Of a stretch of 64,000 nucleotides of DNA, positions 48,041 through 56,194 are shown piece by piece. A program made the translations under genes and the position numbers. How positions within the stretch are numbered: position 1 is the first letter of the stretch; each line of letters begins with the position of its first letter. The stretch spans positions 2,108,001 to 2,172,000 of the forward strand of contig NZ_CP035103.1 of NCBI RefSeq assembly GCF_006094695.1. Direction: 5' to 3'. A model generated the notes under the pieces. It saw only the letters and a program-made list of their open reading frames with translations, was not told where the DNA came from and did no database searches. This stretch comes from Kocuria rosea (GTDB lineage Bacteria > Actinomycetota > Actinomycetes > Actinomycetales > Micrococcaceae).

Positions 48041-48963
48041 AGCATGCCTCCGAACCAGGACGCCTCGACGGCGTGCGAGAAGTACTTGGTGCTCACGGCC
48101 TCCGACGCCCTCGCGCACGCGGCCTGGACGTTGTTCAGGTGCTCGGGCAGCACCGCGATGAGGTCCTCCGCGTGGTGGAACTCCAGCGCCGTGCGCGCCT
48201 CGCCGATGATCCGCCGGGCGTCGTCCTTGAACCCGACCCGCTGCAGACCCGGCTCCAGGCCCACGAGGATCTCCTCCGCCGTGGTCAGCGCGTGCAGGAT
48301 CGAGCGGGGGAAGAGCCGGTCCAGGAGCAGGAACTCGGTCGCGGACTCGTCGCTGAACGTGCCGTAGCGGGTGCGCAGGAAGGCCTCGTACCCGCCGGCG
48401 CAGTGCAGGATCGACACCCACGACATGCCGGAGGTGGACGTGGACCGGGTCCACAGCAGCCGGGACGTCATGTCCGCCCGCTCGATCGCCGCGCCCAGGG
48501 ACAGGAACATCCAGGACTCGTCGTGGGACATGGTCATCTGGGTCTGCCCGCGCACGGTGGCCATCCGCTCGATGGTCCAGTGGCAGACGCGGAAGGTGCC
48601 GACGACGTCGCGGCGGTGCTGGCCCAGGCCGTAGTACGTGGAGTTGAGCGACTCCCACATGGCCGAGGACACGGTCTCCCGGGCGCGGCGGGCGTTCTCG
48701 CGGGCGGCGTGCAGGGAGCCCGAGATGGAGGTCAGGCAGTCCTTGTTCCACGCGAGCTCGTGGATCATCGACCGGACGCTGTAGTCGCCGTCCCCGGGCT
48801 CCACGCCCATCACCGCCATGATCCGGCGCACCTCGGCCTCCTGCTCGCCCACGGGCAGCTGGGTGATCCGCTCCAGGTGGACGTCGAGGATCCGGGCCAC
48901 CCCGTCGGCCCGCTCGACGTAGCGGCCGATCCAGAACAGGGACTCGGCAATGCGGCTCAGCAT
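48037..48963 (-). CDS. Alpha-E domain protein
   Basis: A 308-residue helical protein of the alpha-E family. It opens MLSRIAESLFWIGRYVERAD and has RVCHWTIERM and MSWVSILHCAGGYEAF, with many conserved Arg and Glu residues in helices. The start overlaps the ATP-grasp stop by 7 bp, and its stop overlaps the transglutaminase start by 4 bp. It is always found with these two partners and probably forms a complex with them. The activity is unknown. Confidence 0.93.
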   Translation of the reverse strand: MLSRIAESLFWIGRYVERADGVARILDVHLERITQLPVGEQEAEVRRIMAVMGVEPGDGDYSVRSMIHELAWNKDCLTSISGSLHAARENARRARETVSSAMWESLNSTYYGLGQHRRDVVGTFRVCHWTIERMATVRGQTQMTMSHDESWMFLSLGAAIERADMTSRLLWTRSTSTSGMSWVSILHCAGGYEAFLRTRYGTFSDESATEFLLLDRLFPRSILHALTTAEEILVGLEPGLQRVGFKDDARRIIGEARTALEFHHAEDLIAVLPEHLNNVQAACARASEAVSTKYFSHAVEASWFGGML

Positions 48964-50591
48964 GTGGGCCCCTCTCCGGTGCGGGTCGTCGCGGTGGTGC
49001 CCGCGGTGGTGGTCACGGCCTGTTGCTGTTGCTGCTGCTGCTGGCCGTTGTCGCCCTCGTCCTGCCAGGACGCGGAGACCGGCCACGTGTGCACCGAGGA
49101 GTCGACGTCCGGGGGCGGGGCCTGGCCGGGGTCGAGGTCCTGGGTCTGCGGCTGGCCGAGCACCCAGGTGTCCTTCGAGCCGCCGCCCTGCGAGGAGTTG
49201 ACGATCAGTGAGCCCTTCTGCATGGCCACCCGGGTCAGCCCGCCGGGCAGCACGTAGACCTCCTCGCCGCTGTTGACCGCGAAGGGCCGCAGGTCCACGT
49301 GCCGGGGGCTGAACTCCCCGTCCGCGAACGTGGGCACGGTGGACAGCTGCAGCACCGGCTGGGCGATCCACCCGCGCGGGTCCGCCAGCACCTTCGCCCG
49401 CAGCTCCTCGAGCTCCGCCGCGGTGGCCTGGGGGCCGATGACCAGGCCCTTGCCGCCGGACCCGTCCACGGGCTTGACGACCAGCTCGTCCAGGTGCGCG
49501 AGCACCCAGGCGCGGGCTTCGTCCTCCTCCAGCCGGTAGGTGTCCACGTTGGGCAGCACCGGCTCCTCGTCGAGGTAGTACCGGATGAGGTCGGGGACGT
49601 AGGAGTAGGTGAGCTTGTCGTCGGCCACACCGTTGCCGATCGCGTTGGCGATGGTCACGTTCCCGGCGCGGGCCGCGTTGACGAGTCCGGAGCAGCCGAG
49701 CGCGGAGTCGGAGCGGAAGTGCAGGGGGTCGACGAACTCGTCGTCGATCCGCTTGTAGATCACGTCCACGCGCTGCTCGCCGTCGGTGGTCCGCATGTAG
49801 ACCTTGTCGCCGCGGACCACGAGGTCGCGGCCCTCCACGAGCTCCACCCCCATGAGCCCGGCCAGCAGGGTGTGCTCGAAGTAGGCGGAGTTGAACACGC
49901 CCGGGGTGAGGACCACCACCACGGGGTCCTCGGCGGCCTCCGGGGCCGTGGCGCGCAGCGCCTTGTAGAGGTGCCGGGGATAGGCCTCCACGGCGCGGAT
50001 CGGCTGCGACATGAAGGCCTCCGGGAGGCCCTTGGTCATGGCCCGCCGGTTCTCGATGACGTAGGAGACCCCGGAGGGCACGCGCACGTTGTCCTCCAGG
50101 ACCCGGAACACGCCCTGCTGGTCCCGGACCACGTCGATGCCCGCCACGTGGATCCGGACGCCGCCCGGGGGCCGGAAGCCCCACACGCTCCGGTGGAAGT
50201 GGGCGGAGGAGGTGATCAGCGCCTTCGGCACGATCCCGTCGGCCACGACCCGCTGCTCCCCGTAGACGTCGTCGAGGAAGCACTCCAGTGCCCGGACCCG
50301 CTGCTTCACGCCGCGCTCGATGACGTCCCACTCCCCGGCGGTGATCACCCGGGGCACGATGTCGAGCGGGAAGGGCCGCTCCTCACCCGCGAAGTCGAAG
50401 GTCACGCCCCGGTCGAGGAAGGAGCGGGCCATGGAGTCGGCGCGGGTGTTGACGTCGCTGAGCGAGAGGTCGTCGAGGACACCGCCGATGCGGTCGTAGC
50501 CGGGGCGGACCTGCCGGTCCGGCGTGTACATCTCGTCGTAGGCCGCCGCCACGGCCATGTCGGCGGCGTAGTTCTCGAACAGGTCGGACAT
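48957..50591 (-). CDS. Circularly permuted ATP-grasp protein
   Basis: A 544-residue CP-ATP-grasp type 2 protein, predicted to ligate an amine to a carboxylate with ATP. It begins MSDLFENYAADMAVAAAYDE and has VLEDNVRVPSGVSYVIENR, YKRIDDEFVDPL, VVKPVDGSGGKGLVIGP and SSQGGGSKDTWVL. The C-terminus has an eight-Gln run made of CAG/CAA codons and a Thr-rich tail, outside the usual domain. It heads the leftward three-gene operon. Similar operons in other bacteria are linked to unusual peptide tags or metabolites, so the role is still open. Confidence 0.94.
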   Translation of the reverse strand: MSDLFENYAADMAVAAAYDEMYTPDRQVRPGYDRIGGVLDDLSLSDVNTRADSMARSFLDRGVTFDFAGEERPFPLDIVPRVITAGEWDVIERGVKQRVRALECFLDDVYGEQRVVADGIVPKALITSSAHFHRSVWGFRPPGGVRIHVAGIDVVRDQQGVFRVLEDNVRVPSGVSYVIENRRAMTKGLPEAFMSQPIRAVEAYPRHLYKALRATAPEAAEDPVVVVLTPGVFNSAYFEHTLLAGLMGVELVEGRDLVVRGDKVYMRTTDGEQRVDVIYKRIDDEFVDPLHFRSDSALGCSGLVNAARAGNVTIANAIGNGVADDKLTYSYVPDLIRYYLDEEPVLPNVDTYRLEEDEARAWVLAHLDELVVKPVDGSGGKGLVIGPQATAAELEELRAKVLADPRGWIAQPVLQLSTVPTFADGEFSPRHVDLRPFAVNSGEEVYVLPGGLTRVAMQKGSLIVNSSQGGGSKDTWVLGQPQTQDLDPGQAPPPDVDSSVHTWPVSASWQDEGDNGQQQQQQQQAVTTTAGTTATTRTGEGPTC

Positions 50592-50825
50592 GTCGGGCGA
50601 TCACATGCCTTTCGGGGTCGGGGCGGGCAGTGTGTGCAGTATGGACGGGCCGTATTTCGCAGCGGTAACCCGGTGGCCGAGGCTCCTCCCGATTGTGTCA
50701 CGCGCCGTGCGCCGGAGGGCCGGAGGACGTGCCCCTACGATGGGAGGGCGTGTCCGCCGGGAGGCGGGCCCGCGACCGCAACCGCGACCGCCGCCGCGGC
50801 GCGGCGGACCCGACGGAAGGACACG

Positions 50826-51716
50826 ATGGACGCCCCGGACCCCCAGTGCCGCGTCACGGTGGTCGTGGCCACCCGCAACCGCCGGGAGGAGCTCGTGGCG
50901 CACCTGGGCCGGCACGAGGGGCCCGTCGTCGTCGTGGACAACGCCTCCACGGACGGCTCCGCCGAGGCGGTGCGCGCCGCCCACCCCCACGTGCAGGTGC
51001 TGGAGCTGCCCCGCAACGTCGGGGCCGTGGCCCGGACCGTCGGCGTCCGGCTCGCCCGCACCCCCTACGTGGCCTTCGCCGACGACGACTCGTGGTGGGC
51101 CCCCGGGGCGCTCGCCCGCGCCGCGGCCGTCTTCGACGCCCACCCCCGGCTCGGCCTGATCGCCGGGTCCATCGCCGTGGGCCCCGAGGAGCGCCCGGAC
51201 CCGCTCAACGCCGTGCTCGCCGCGTCCCCGCTGGGCATCCCCACCGGGGCCCCCGGCCCGGCGCTGCTCGGCTTCGTCGCGTGCGGGGCGATCGTGCGCC
51301 GCTCGGCGTTCCTCGCGGCCGGCGGCTTCGACGACGTCGTGCGCTTCCCCGGCGAGGAGGAGCGCCTCGCCCTCGACCTCTTCGACGCCGGCTGGCGGCT
51401 GTCCTACGTGCCGGAGATCCGCGCCCACCACCACCCCTCGCCGCACCGGGGCTCGGACGAGCGCCGGCAGGTCGCGCTCGTCCGCAGCCACCTGCTCACC
51501 GTGCTCCTGCGCCGGCCCTGGCGGGTCGTGGCGCACGAGCTGCGGAAGGCGCTGCGCGGCGGCCGCACGGGGCGCCGCGGTCTGCTCCGCGCCCTCCCCC
51601 GCACCCCGGCCGCGCTGCGCGCCCGGCACCGGGTGTCCCCGACCACGGAGGCCGCACTCGCGCTGCTGCACGGCCCCGCCCCCGCCGATCCCGCCGCACC
51701 GGAGGAGAGCCCGTGA
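50826..51716 (+). CDS. GT2-family glycosyltransferase
   Basis: A 296-residue glycosyltransferase, GT-A fold, from the ATG at 50826 (GGAAGGA upstream). It starts with VTVVVATRNRREELVAHL, has the metal motif FADDDSWW (a DDD variant of DXD) and a histidine-rich HHHPSPHRG segment near the end of the catalytic domain. No membrane anchor is evident. The stop overlaps the next gene by 4 bp (GTGA). It shares layout and the DDDxWW motif with that gene, so these are likely duplicated transferases for the same glycan. Confidence 0.9.
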   Translation: MDAPDPQCRVTVVVATRNRREELVAHLGRHEGPVVVVDNASTDGSAEAVRAAHPHVQVLELPRNVGAVARTVGVRLARTPYVAFADDDSWWAPGALARAAAVFDAHPRLGLIAGSIAVGPEERPDPLNAVLAASPLGIPTGAPGPALLGFVACGAIVRRSAFLAAGGFDDVVRFPGEEERLALDLFDAGWRLSYVPEIRAHHHPSPHRGSDERRQVALVRSHLLTVLLRRPWRVVAHELRKALRGGRTGRRGLLRALPRTPAALRARHRVSPTTEAALALLHGPAPADPAAPEESP

Positions 51717-52645
51717 CCGAGACCACCCCCGCACCCCCGCCCGCGACCGGCCCCGACGCGCGCGTGGCGGTCGTGATGATCACCTACAACCGCCGGGAGG
51801 AGGCCCTGCTGGCCCTGGCCCGGCTGCGGGAGCTCCCGGAACGGCCGCACGTGGTGGTCGTCGACAACGGCTCGGGGGACGGCACCGCGGACGCGATCCG
51901 CGAGCGGCACCCCTGGGCGGAGCTCGTCGCGAGCCCCGTCAACCTCGGGGCCGTGGGCCGCAACGTCGCACTGGAGCGCGTGGACGCACCGTTCGTGGCC
52001 TTCTGCGACGACGACACCTGGTGGGAGCCCGGGTCCCTGCGCCGGGCGGCCGACGCGCTGGAGGCTCACCCGCGGCTGGGCGTGGTCACGGGCAGGATCC
52101 TCGTGGAGCCCGGGTCCCGGGAGGACGCGATCAACGCGGAGCTGCTGCACTCGCCCGTCGAGGGTCCCGCGTGGATGCCCGGCCCCGCCCTCGGCAGCTT
52201 CCTGGCGGGGGCCTCCGTGGTCCGCCGGACCGCGTTCCGCGAGGTGGGCGGGTTCAGCGAGCGGCTGTGGCTCGGCGGTGAGGAGGAGCTGCTGGCGGCG
52301 GACCTCGCGACCGCGGGGTGGGAGCTCGTGCACCTGCCCGATGTGGTGGTCCACCACCAGGCCTCCACGGTCCGGGACCCGCACCTGCGGCGCCGGCACG
52401 GACTGCGCAACACCCTGTGGTTCATCTGGCTGCGCCGCCCGCTGCGCGCGGCCCTGCGCCGGACCCGGGACGTGGTCGGCGCCGCCCCGCGGGACCGGGT
52501 CACGGCGCTGGCCCTGCTCGACGCCCTGCGCGGTGCGCCGTGGGTGCTGCGCGAGCGGCGGCCCCTGCCCGAGCGCGTCGAGCGGCGGTTCCGGGCGCTG
52601 GAGGAGTCGCAGCGCGCCAGCGCCGCGCGCCGCTACGTCAGCTGA
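51713..52645 (+). CDS. GT2-family glycosyltransferase (paralogue)
   Basis: A 310-residue protein from the GTG at 51713. It has VAVVMITYNRREEALLALAR, CDDDTWWEPGSLRR and, later, GGEEELLAADLATAG and VHHQASTVRDPHLRRR, the usual GT2 donor and acceptor positions. It is similar to the preceding gene across its length. Both lie on the plus strand beside the leftward glycan operon. The sugar is unknown. Confidence 0.9.
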   Translation: MTETTPAPPPATGPDARVAVVMITYNRREEALLALARLRELPERPHVVVVDNGSGDGTADAIRERHPWAELVASPVNLGAVGRNVALERVDAPFVAFCDDDTWWEPGSLRRAADALEAHPRLGVVTGRILVEPGSREDAINAELLHSPVEGPAWMPGPALGSFLAGASVVRRTAFREVGGFSERLWLGGEEELLAADLATAGWELVHLPDVVVHHQASTVRDPHLRRRHGLRNTLWFIWLRRPLRAALRRTRDVVGAAPRDRVTALALLDALRGAPWVLRERRPLPERVERRFRALEESQRASAARRYVS

Positions 52646-52717
52646 GCGCCCGGCGGACCGGACGGCGGAGCGGCCGGTGGAGCGCCCCGCCGGGCCGCCG
52701 CGGCCGGGCCCGCGCGC

Positions 52718-53728
52718 TCAGCGCGCCCGCACGGCGGTCTCCGGGAGGCCGGCGCCCTCCCGGAACCACTCGACGGTGCGCTCCAGCCCCACCGGCCACG
52801 GGACCTCCGGGGCCCAGCCCAGGACCTCGGTCGCGAGCGTGGTGTCCGGGCGGCGCACCATGGGGTCGTCGACGGGACGCTCGACGAACTCGACCCCCGA
52901 GGACGTGCCGGTCGCGGCGATGACGTCGTGGGCGATCTGCAGCACGGACAGCTCGTGCGGGTTGCCGATGTTCATGGGCCCGCTGTGCCCGCTGTCGGCC
53001 AGGGCGAGGATGCCGCGGACGAGGTCGGAGACGTAGCAGACGGAGCGCGTCTGGGTGCCGTCCCCGGCCACGGTGAGGGGCTCACCGGCCAGGGCCTGGC
53101 GGATGAACGTGGGGATCGCCCGGCCGTCGAAGGGCCGCATCCGGGGCCCGAAGGTGTTGAAGATCCGCACGATGGCCGTGTCCACCCCGTGCTCGGCGCG
53201 ATAGGCGACCGTCAGGGCCTCCGCGAAGCGCTTGGCCTCGTCGTAGACCCCCCGCGGGCCCACCGGGTTGACATGACCCCAGTAGCTCTCGGCCTGCGGG
53301 TGCACCTGCGGATCGCCGTACACCTCGGAGGTGGAGGCCAGCACGAACCGGGCGCCCTTGTCCTTGGCCAGGCCCAGGGCGTGGTGGGTGCCGATCGAGC
53401 CGACCTTGAGCGTGTGGATGGGCAGCTTCAGGTAGTCGATCGGGGACGCCGGGGACGCGAAGTGCAGGACGAGGTCCACGTCCCCGGGCACGTGCACGTA
53501 GTCGGTGACGTCGCACTGGACGAGCCGGAAGCCGGGGTCGCCCACGAGGTGGCCGATGTTGGCCGCGGAGCCGGTGAGGAAGTTGTCGAGGCACACCACC
53601 TCGACCTCCCGGCGGCGCAGCTCGGTGCACAGGTGGCTGCCCAGGAAGCCGGTCCCCCCGGTCACCACGGCCCGGCGGATCGGACGGGTCGCGCTCGCGG
53701 CGGTGGTCGCGTTCGTTGTGGGATTCAC
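52718..53728 (-). CDS. UDP-glucuronate decarboxylase-type SDR epimerase
   Basis: Converts UDP-glucuronate to UDP-xylose in its family. The 336-residue product from the GTG at 53728 (CAGGAG upstream) has [17 protein letters not shown], the [18 protein letters not shown] segment specific to this branch and the catalytic YDEAK. These match UXS more closely than general epimerases. It is the last gene of the leftward glycan operon, so a pentose donor for the glycan is a reasonable inference. Confidence 0.9.
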   Translation of the reverse strand: MNPTTNATTAASATRPIRRAVVTGGTGFLGSHLCTELRRREVEVVCLDNFLTGSAANIGHLVGDPGFRLVQCDVTDYVHVPGDVDLVLHFASPASPIDYLKLPIHTLKVGSIGTHHALGLAKDKGARFVLASTSEVYGDPQVHPQAESYWGHVNPVGPRGVYDEAKRFAEALTVAYRAEHGVDTAIVRIFNTFGPRMRPFDGRAIPTFIRQALAGEPLTVAGDGTQTRSVCYVSDLVRGILALADSGHSGPMNIGNPHELSVLQIAHDVIAATGTSSGVEFVERPVDDPMVRRPDTTLATEVLGWAPEVPWPVGLERTVEWFREGAGLPETAVRAR

Positions 53729-53796
53729 GGTGCTCCTGACGGATCGGGTCGGATGGGAACGGCTCGGCGAACGGGCCGGGTGGTGGGCGGCGGGCC

Positions 53797-54792
53797 TCAG
53801 GGCCGGGCCGGGACCCCGGCGCCCTGGGCGAGCTGGGCGCGGGCGGCGGCGAGGACCTCGTCGGCCGTCACGGCGGCGAGGCGGGCGTCCAGGGCGTCCG
53901 CGTGCGGATCGCCCCACGTCGCGGCCGCCGGGTCACCGTGCCACAGCACGGTGTGCAGCCCGGGGTCCACCGCGGGGCCCCACCGGGCCGGCGGCGTCGG
54001 GCCGAAGAGGACCACGGAGCGCACGGCCAGAGCGGTGGCCACGTGGGCGACGCCCGTGTCGCCGCTGAGCACCGCGGCGGCGCCCCCCACCGTGGCGGCC
54101 AGCTCCGGCAGGGAGAGCCGGCCGCACCGGTTCTCCGCCGAGGAAAGCCCGCCGGTGACGGTCGCGGCCAGCTCCGCCTCGGCGGCGGAGCCGGTGACCA
54201 CGATCCGGTGGCCGTCCGCGGCCAGGGCCTCCGCCACGGTCCGCCAGCGGGCCGCGGGCCAGCGGCGGGCGCCGGAGGCGGCCCCCGGATGGATCACCAC
54301 GGGGGCACCGTCGGGCGCCGGAGCGTGCTCGCGCAGCAGCAGGTCCTCGGGGCCGCAGGGTCCCCCCGCCGTGCGCACCAGCCGGCACCACCGGTGCACC
54401 TCGTGCTCGTCGGCCCGCCACGCGGGGCCGGCGTGCCCGGCGGCGGCGAAGGCGACGAGCCGCTCCGGGCCGGTGGCGAGCAGCAACTCGTGGCTGCGCG
54501 GACCGCGCCCGTGCAGGTTGACCGCCACGTGCCCGCCGGACAGCGGCGGGAGCGGGCCGAGCCCGGACGTGGGCAGGACCGCGTCCACCACGCCCAGCTC
54601 GGCCAGCCAGGTGCCGATGCCCTCGGGCGCGGCCAGCACCAGCCGGTGCCGGGGCAGCATGCGCCGGACCCCGCGCAGGGGCGCCACGCCGGTCAGGCCG
54701 TCGCCCAGGCCGAGGGCGCGCAGCACCAGCACGTCGCCCGGTCCGACCTCGCCCGGGTCCACAGTGCGGGGGCCGCGGGGCTCAGCCCTCAC
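53797..54792 (-). CDS. GT9 heptosyltransferase-type glycosyltransferase
   Basis: A 331-residue GT-B transferase of family 9, whose known members transfer L-glycero-D-manno-heptose or ADP-heptose-like donors in LPS. It begins [15 protein letters not shown], with [20 protein letters not shown] (the start of GT9), [16 protein letters not shown], and [14 protein letters not shown], the second donor-binding motif. The GTG at 54792 overlaps the hldE stop by 11 bp. A Gram-positive has no LPS, so the acceptor must be another glycan. Confidence 0.88.
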   Translation of the reverse strand: MRAEPRGPRTVDPGEVGPGDVLVLRALGLGDGLTGVAPLRGVRRMLPRHRLVLAAPEGIGTWLAELGVVDAVLPTSGLGPLPPLSGGHVAVNLHGRGPRSHELLLATGPERLVAFAAAGHAGPAWRADEHEVHRWCRLVRTAGGPCGPEDLLLREHAPAPDGAPVVIHPGAASGARRWPAARWRTVAEALAADGHRIVVTGSAAEAELAATVTGGLSSAENRCGRLSLPELAATVGGAAAVLSGDTGVAHVATALAVRSVVLFGPTPPARWGPAVDPGLHTVLWHGDPAAATWGDPHADALDARLAAVTADEVLAAARAQLAQGAGVPARP

Positions 54793-56194
54793 GGCCGGCC
54801 CGCTGGAGGATCGCCGTGGTGGAGCGCCCGGAGAGGTAGGGCAGGACGGTGACCTCCCCGCCCCAGCCGCGCACGTCCACGGCCTCGGGAAGCTGCTCGG
54901 GAGTGTAGTCGCCGCCCTTCACCCACACGTCGGGGCGCAGGACGGACAGGGCCGCGCGGGGGTCGTCCTCGTCGAAGACGACGACCGCGTCGACGCTGCG
55001 CAGGGCGGCCAGCACGCGGGCGCGGTCCTCCTGGCCGACCACCGGCCGGCCCGGGCCCTTGAGCCGGCGCACGGAGTCGTCGGAGTTCAGCAGCACCACC
55101 AGCGCGTCGCCGAGCCGGCGCGCGGCGTCGAGGGAGGCGATGTGTCCGGCGTGCAGGACGTCGAAGCAGCCGCCCGTGGCCACGACCGTGCCGCCCGCTG
55201 CGCGCACGTCCACCAGCAGGTCCTGGACCTCCCGGGGCAGCCGCTCGGCACCGGGGTGCAGGCGCGCGCGGCCCTGGTCGCCCTGGGCGCGGCGGGTGCG
55301 GAAGGTGGCGGCGCCGCCGGCGGCGACCCACTGCCCGGCCGCCTCGACGGCGGACTCCACGGCCGTGGTCACGTCCGTGCCCGCGCCGAGGGCCAGGGCC
55401 GCGGTCGAGGCGAAGCGGTCCCCTGCCCCGCACGGATCGGTGTTGCGCACGGGAGCGGCCGGCACCAGCTCGGTGCCCGTGGCGGTCGCGAGGTGGGCGC
55501 CCTCGGCCCCGGCCGTCACCGCCACGGCACGGGCCGACCACCGCTCGCGCAGGGGGCCCGCGAGCTCGCGGGCGCCGGTCGACGCGGGGGCACCCAGGGC
55601 GGCGGCGGCCTCGGCCGCGTTGGGGGTGACCAGGGCGCAGCCGGGGACCGGCTCCCCGCCGCGCGGGTGGGGGTCCCAGACGACCGTGCCCGTCCGGGCG
55701 TGCTCCGCGAGGGCGGCGCGCACGGCGGGGTCGCGGGTGACGCCTCCCCCGTAGTCGGACACAAGGACGGCGTCCGCGCCCGCGAGGACCGCGGAGACGT
55801 GCGAGGCCGAGACGCCCACCGGGGTGCCGGGCCCGCCCTCGTCCACGCGCACCAGCGTCTGGCCGGCGCTGCGGATGCGGGTCTTGGTGCGGGTCCCGCC
55901 CTCGTGGCCGAGGCGCTCGAGGGCCACCTCCCCGAGGGCGGCGGCGAGCTCGTGGCCGGCGGCGTCGGCGGCCACGGGTGCCAGCAGGGTCACCGTGACC
56001 TCCACCGGGACGGGGCCCACAGCGGGCGGCAGGGCGCACAGCAGCGCCGCCAGGCCGGCGCCGCCGGGGCTCGCGAAGACGTCACCGACGTCGACCACGG
56101 GCACCGGGGCGTCCGGGCTCAGGCGCGTGGACGTGCCGTCGACGTCCCGGTCCAGGAGGGCATCGCCGACCACGACGATGCGGACGGGGCTCAT
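54782..56194 (-). CDS. hldE: Bifunctional heptose-7-phosphate kinase/heptose-1-phosphate adenylyltransferase
   Basis: Performs two steps of ADP-heptose synthesis: 1-phosphorylation of heptose-7-phosphate and later ADP transfer. The 470-residue product has both domains. The PfkB-type kinase shows GDALLDRDVDGTSTRLSPDA and PCGAGDRFAST; the nucleotidyltransferase (from about 335) shows GGCFDVLHAGHIASL, LLNSDDSVRRLKGPGRP and WVKGGDYTPEQL. The order matches HldE of Gram-negatives. The start overlaps the GmhA fusion gene stop by 4 bp. All other steps of the pathway are encoded in the same operon. Confidence 0.95.
   Translation of the reverse strand: MSPVRIVVVGDALLDRDVDGTSTRLSPDAPVPVVDVGDVFASPGGAGLAALLCALPPAVGPVPVEVTVTLLAPVAADAAGHELAAALGEVALERLGHEGGTRTKTRIRSAGQTLVRVDEGGPGTPVGVSASHVSAVLAGADAVLVSDYGGGVTRDPAVRAALAEHARTGTVVWDPHPRGGEPVPGCALVTPNAAEAAAALGAPASTGARELAGPLRERWSARAVAVTAGAEGAHLATATGTELVPAAPVRNTDPCGAGDRFASTAALALGAGTDVTTAVESAVEAAGQWVAAGGAATFRTRRAQGDQGRARLHPGAERLPREVQDLLVDVRAAGGTVVATGGCFDVLHAGHIASLDAARRLGDALVVLLNSDDSVRRLKGPGRPVVGQEDRARVLAALRSVDAVVVFDEDDPRAALSVLRPDVWVKGGDYTPEQLPEAVDVRGWGGEVTVLPYLSGRSTTAILQRAGREG

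Noticed and set aside
46172..48367. A 731-codon open frame on the plus strand across glgC and the transglutaminase operon
   Set aside because: It is a GC-rich shadow frame over clear genes in other frames, rich in Arg/Gly/Pro, with no ribosome site or family.
52718..53728. The SDR epimerase as HldD (ADP-heptose 6-epimerase)
   Set aside because: Its motifs ([19 protein letters not shown]) fit UDP-glucuronate decarboxylase much better.
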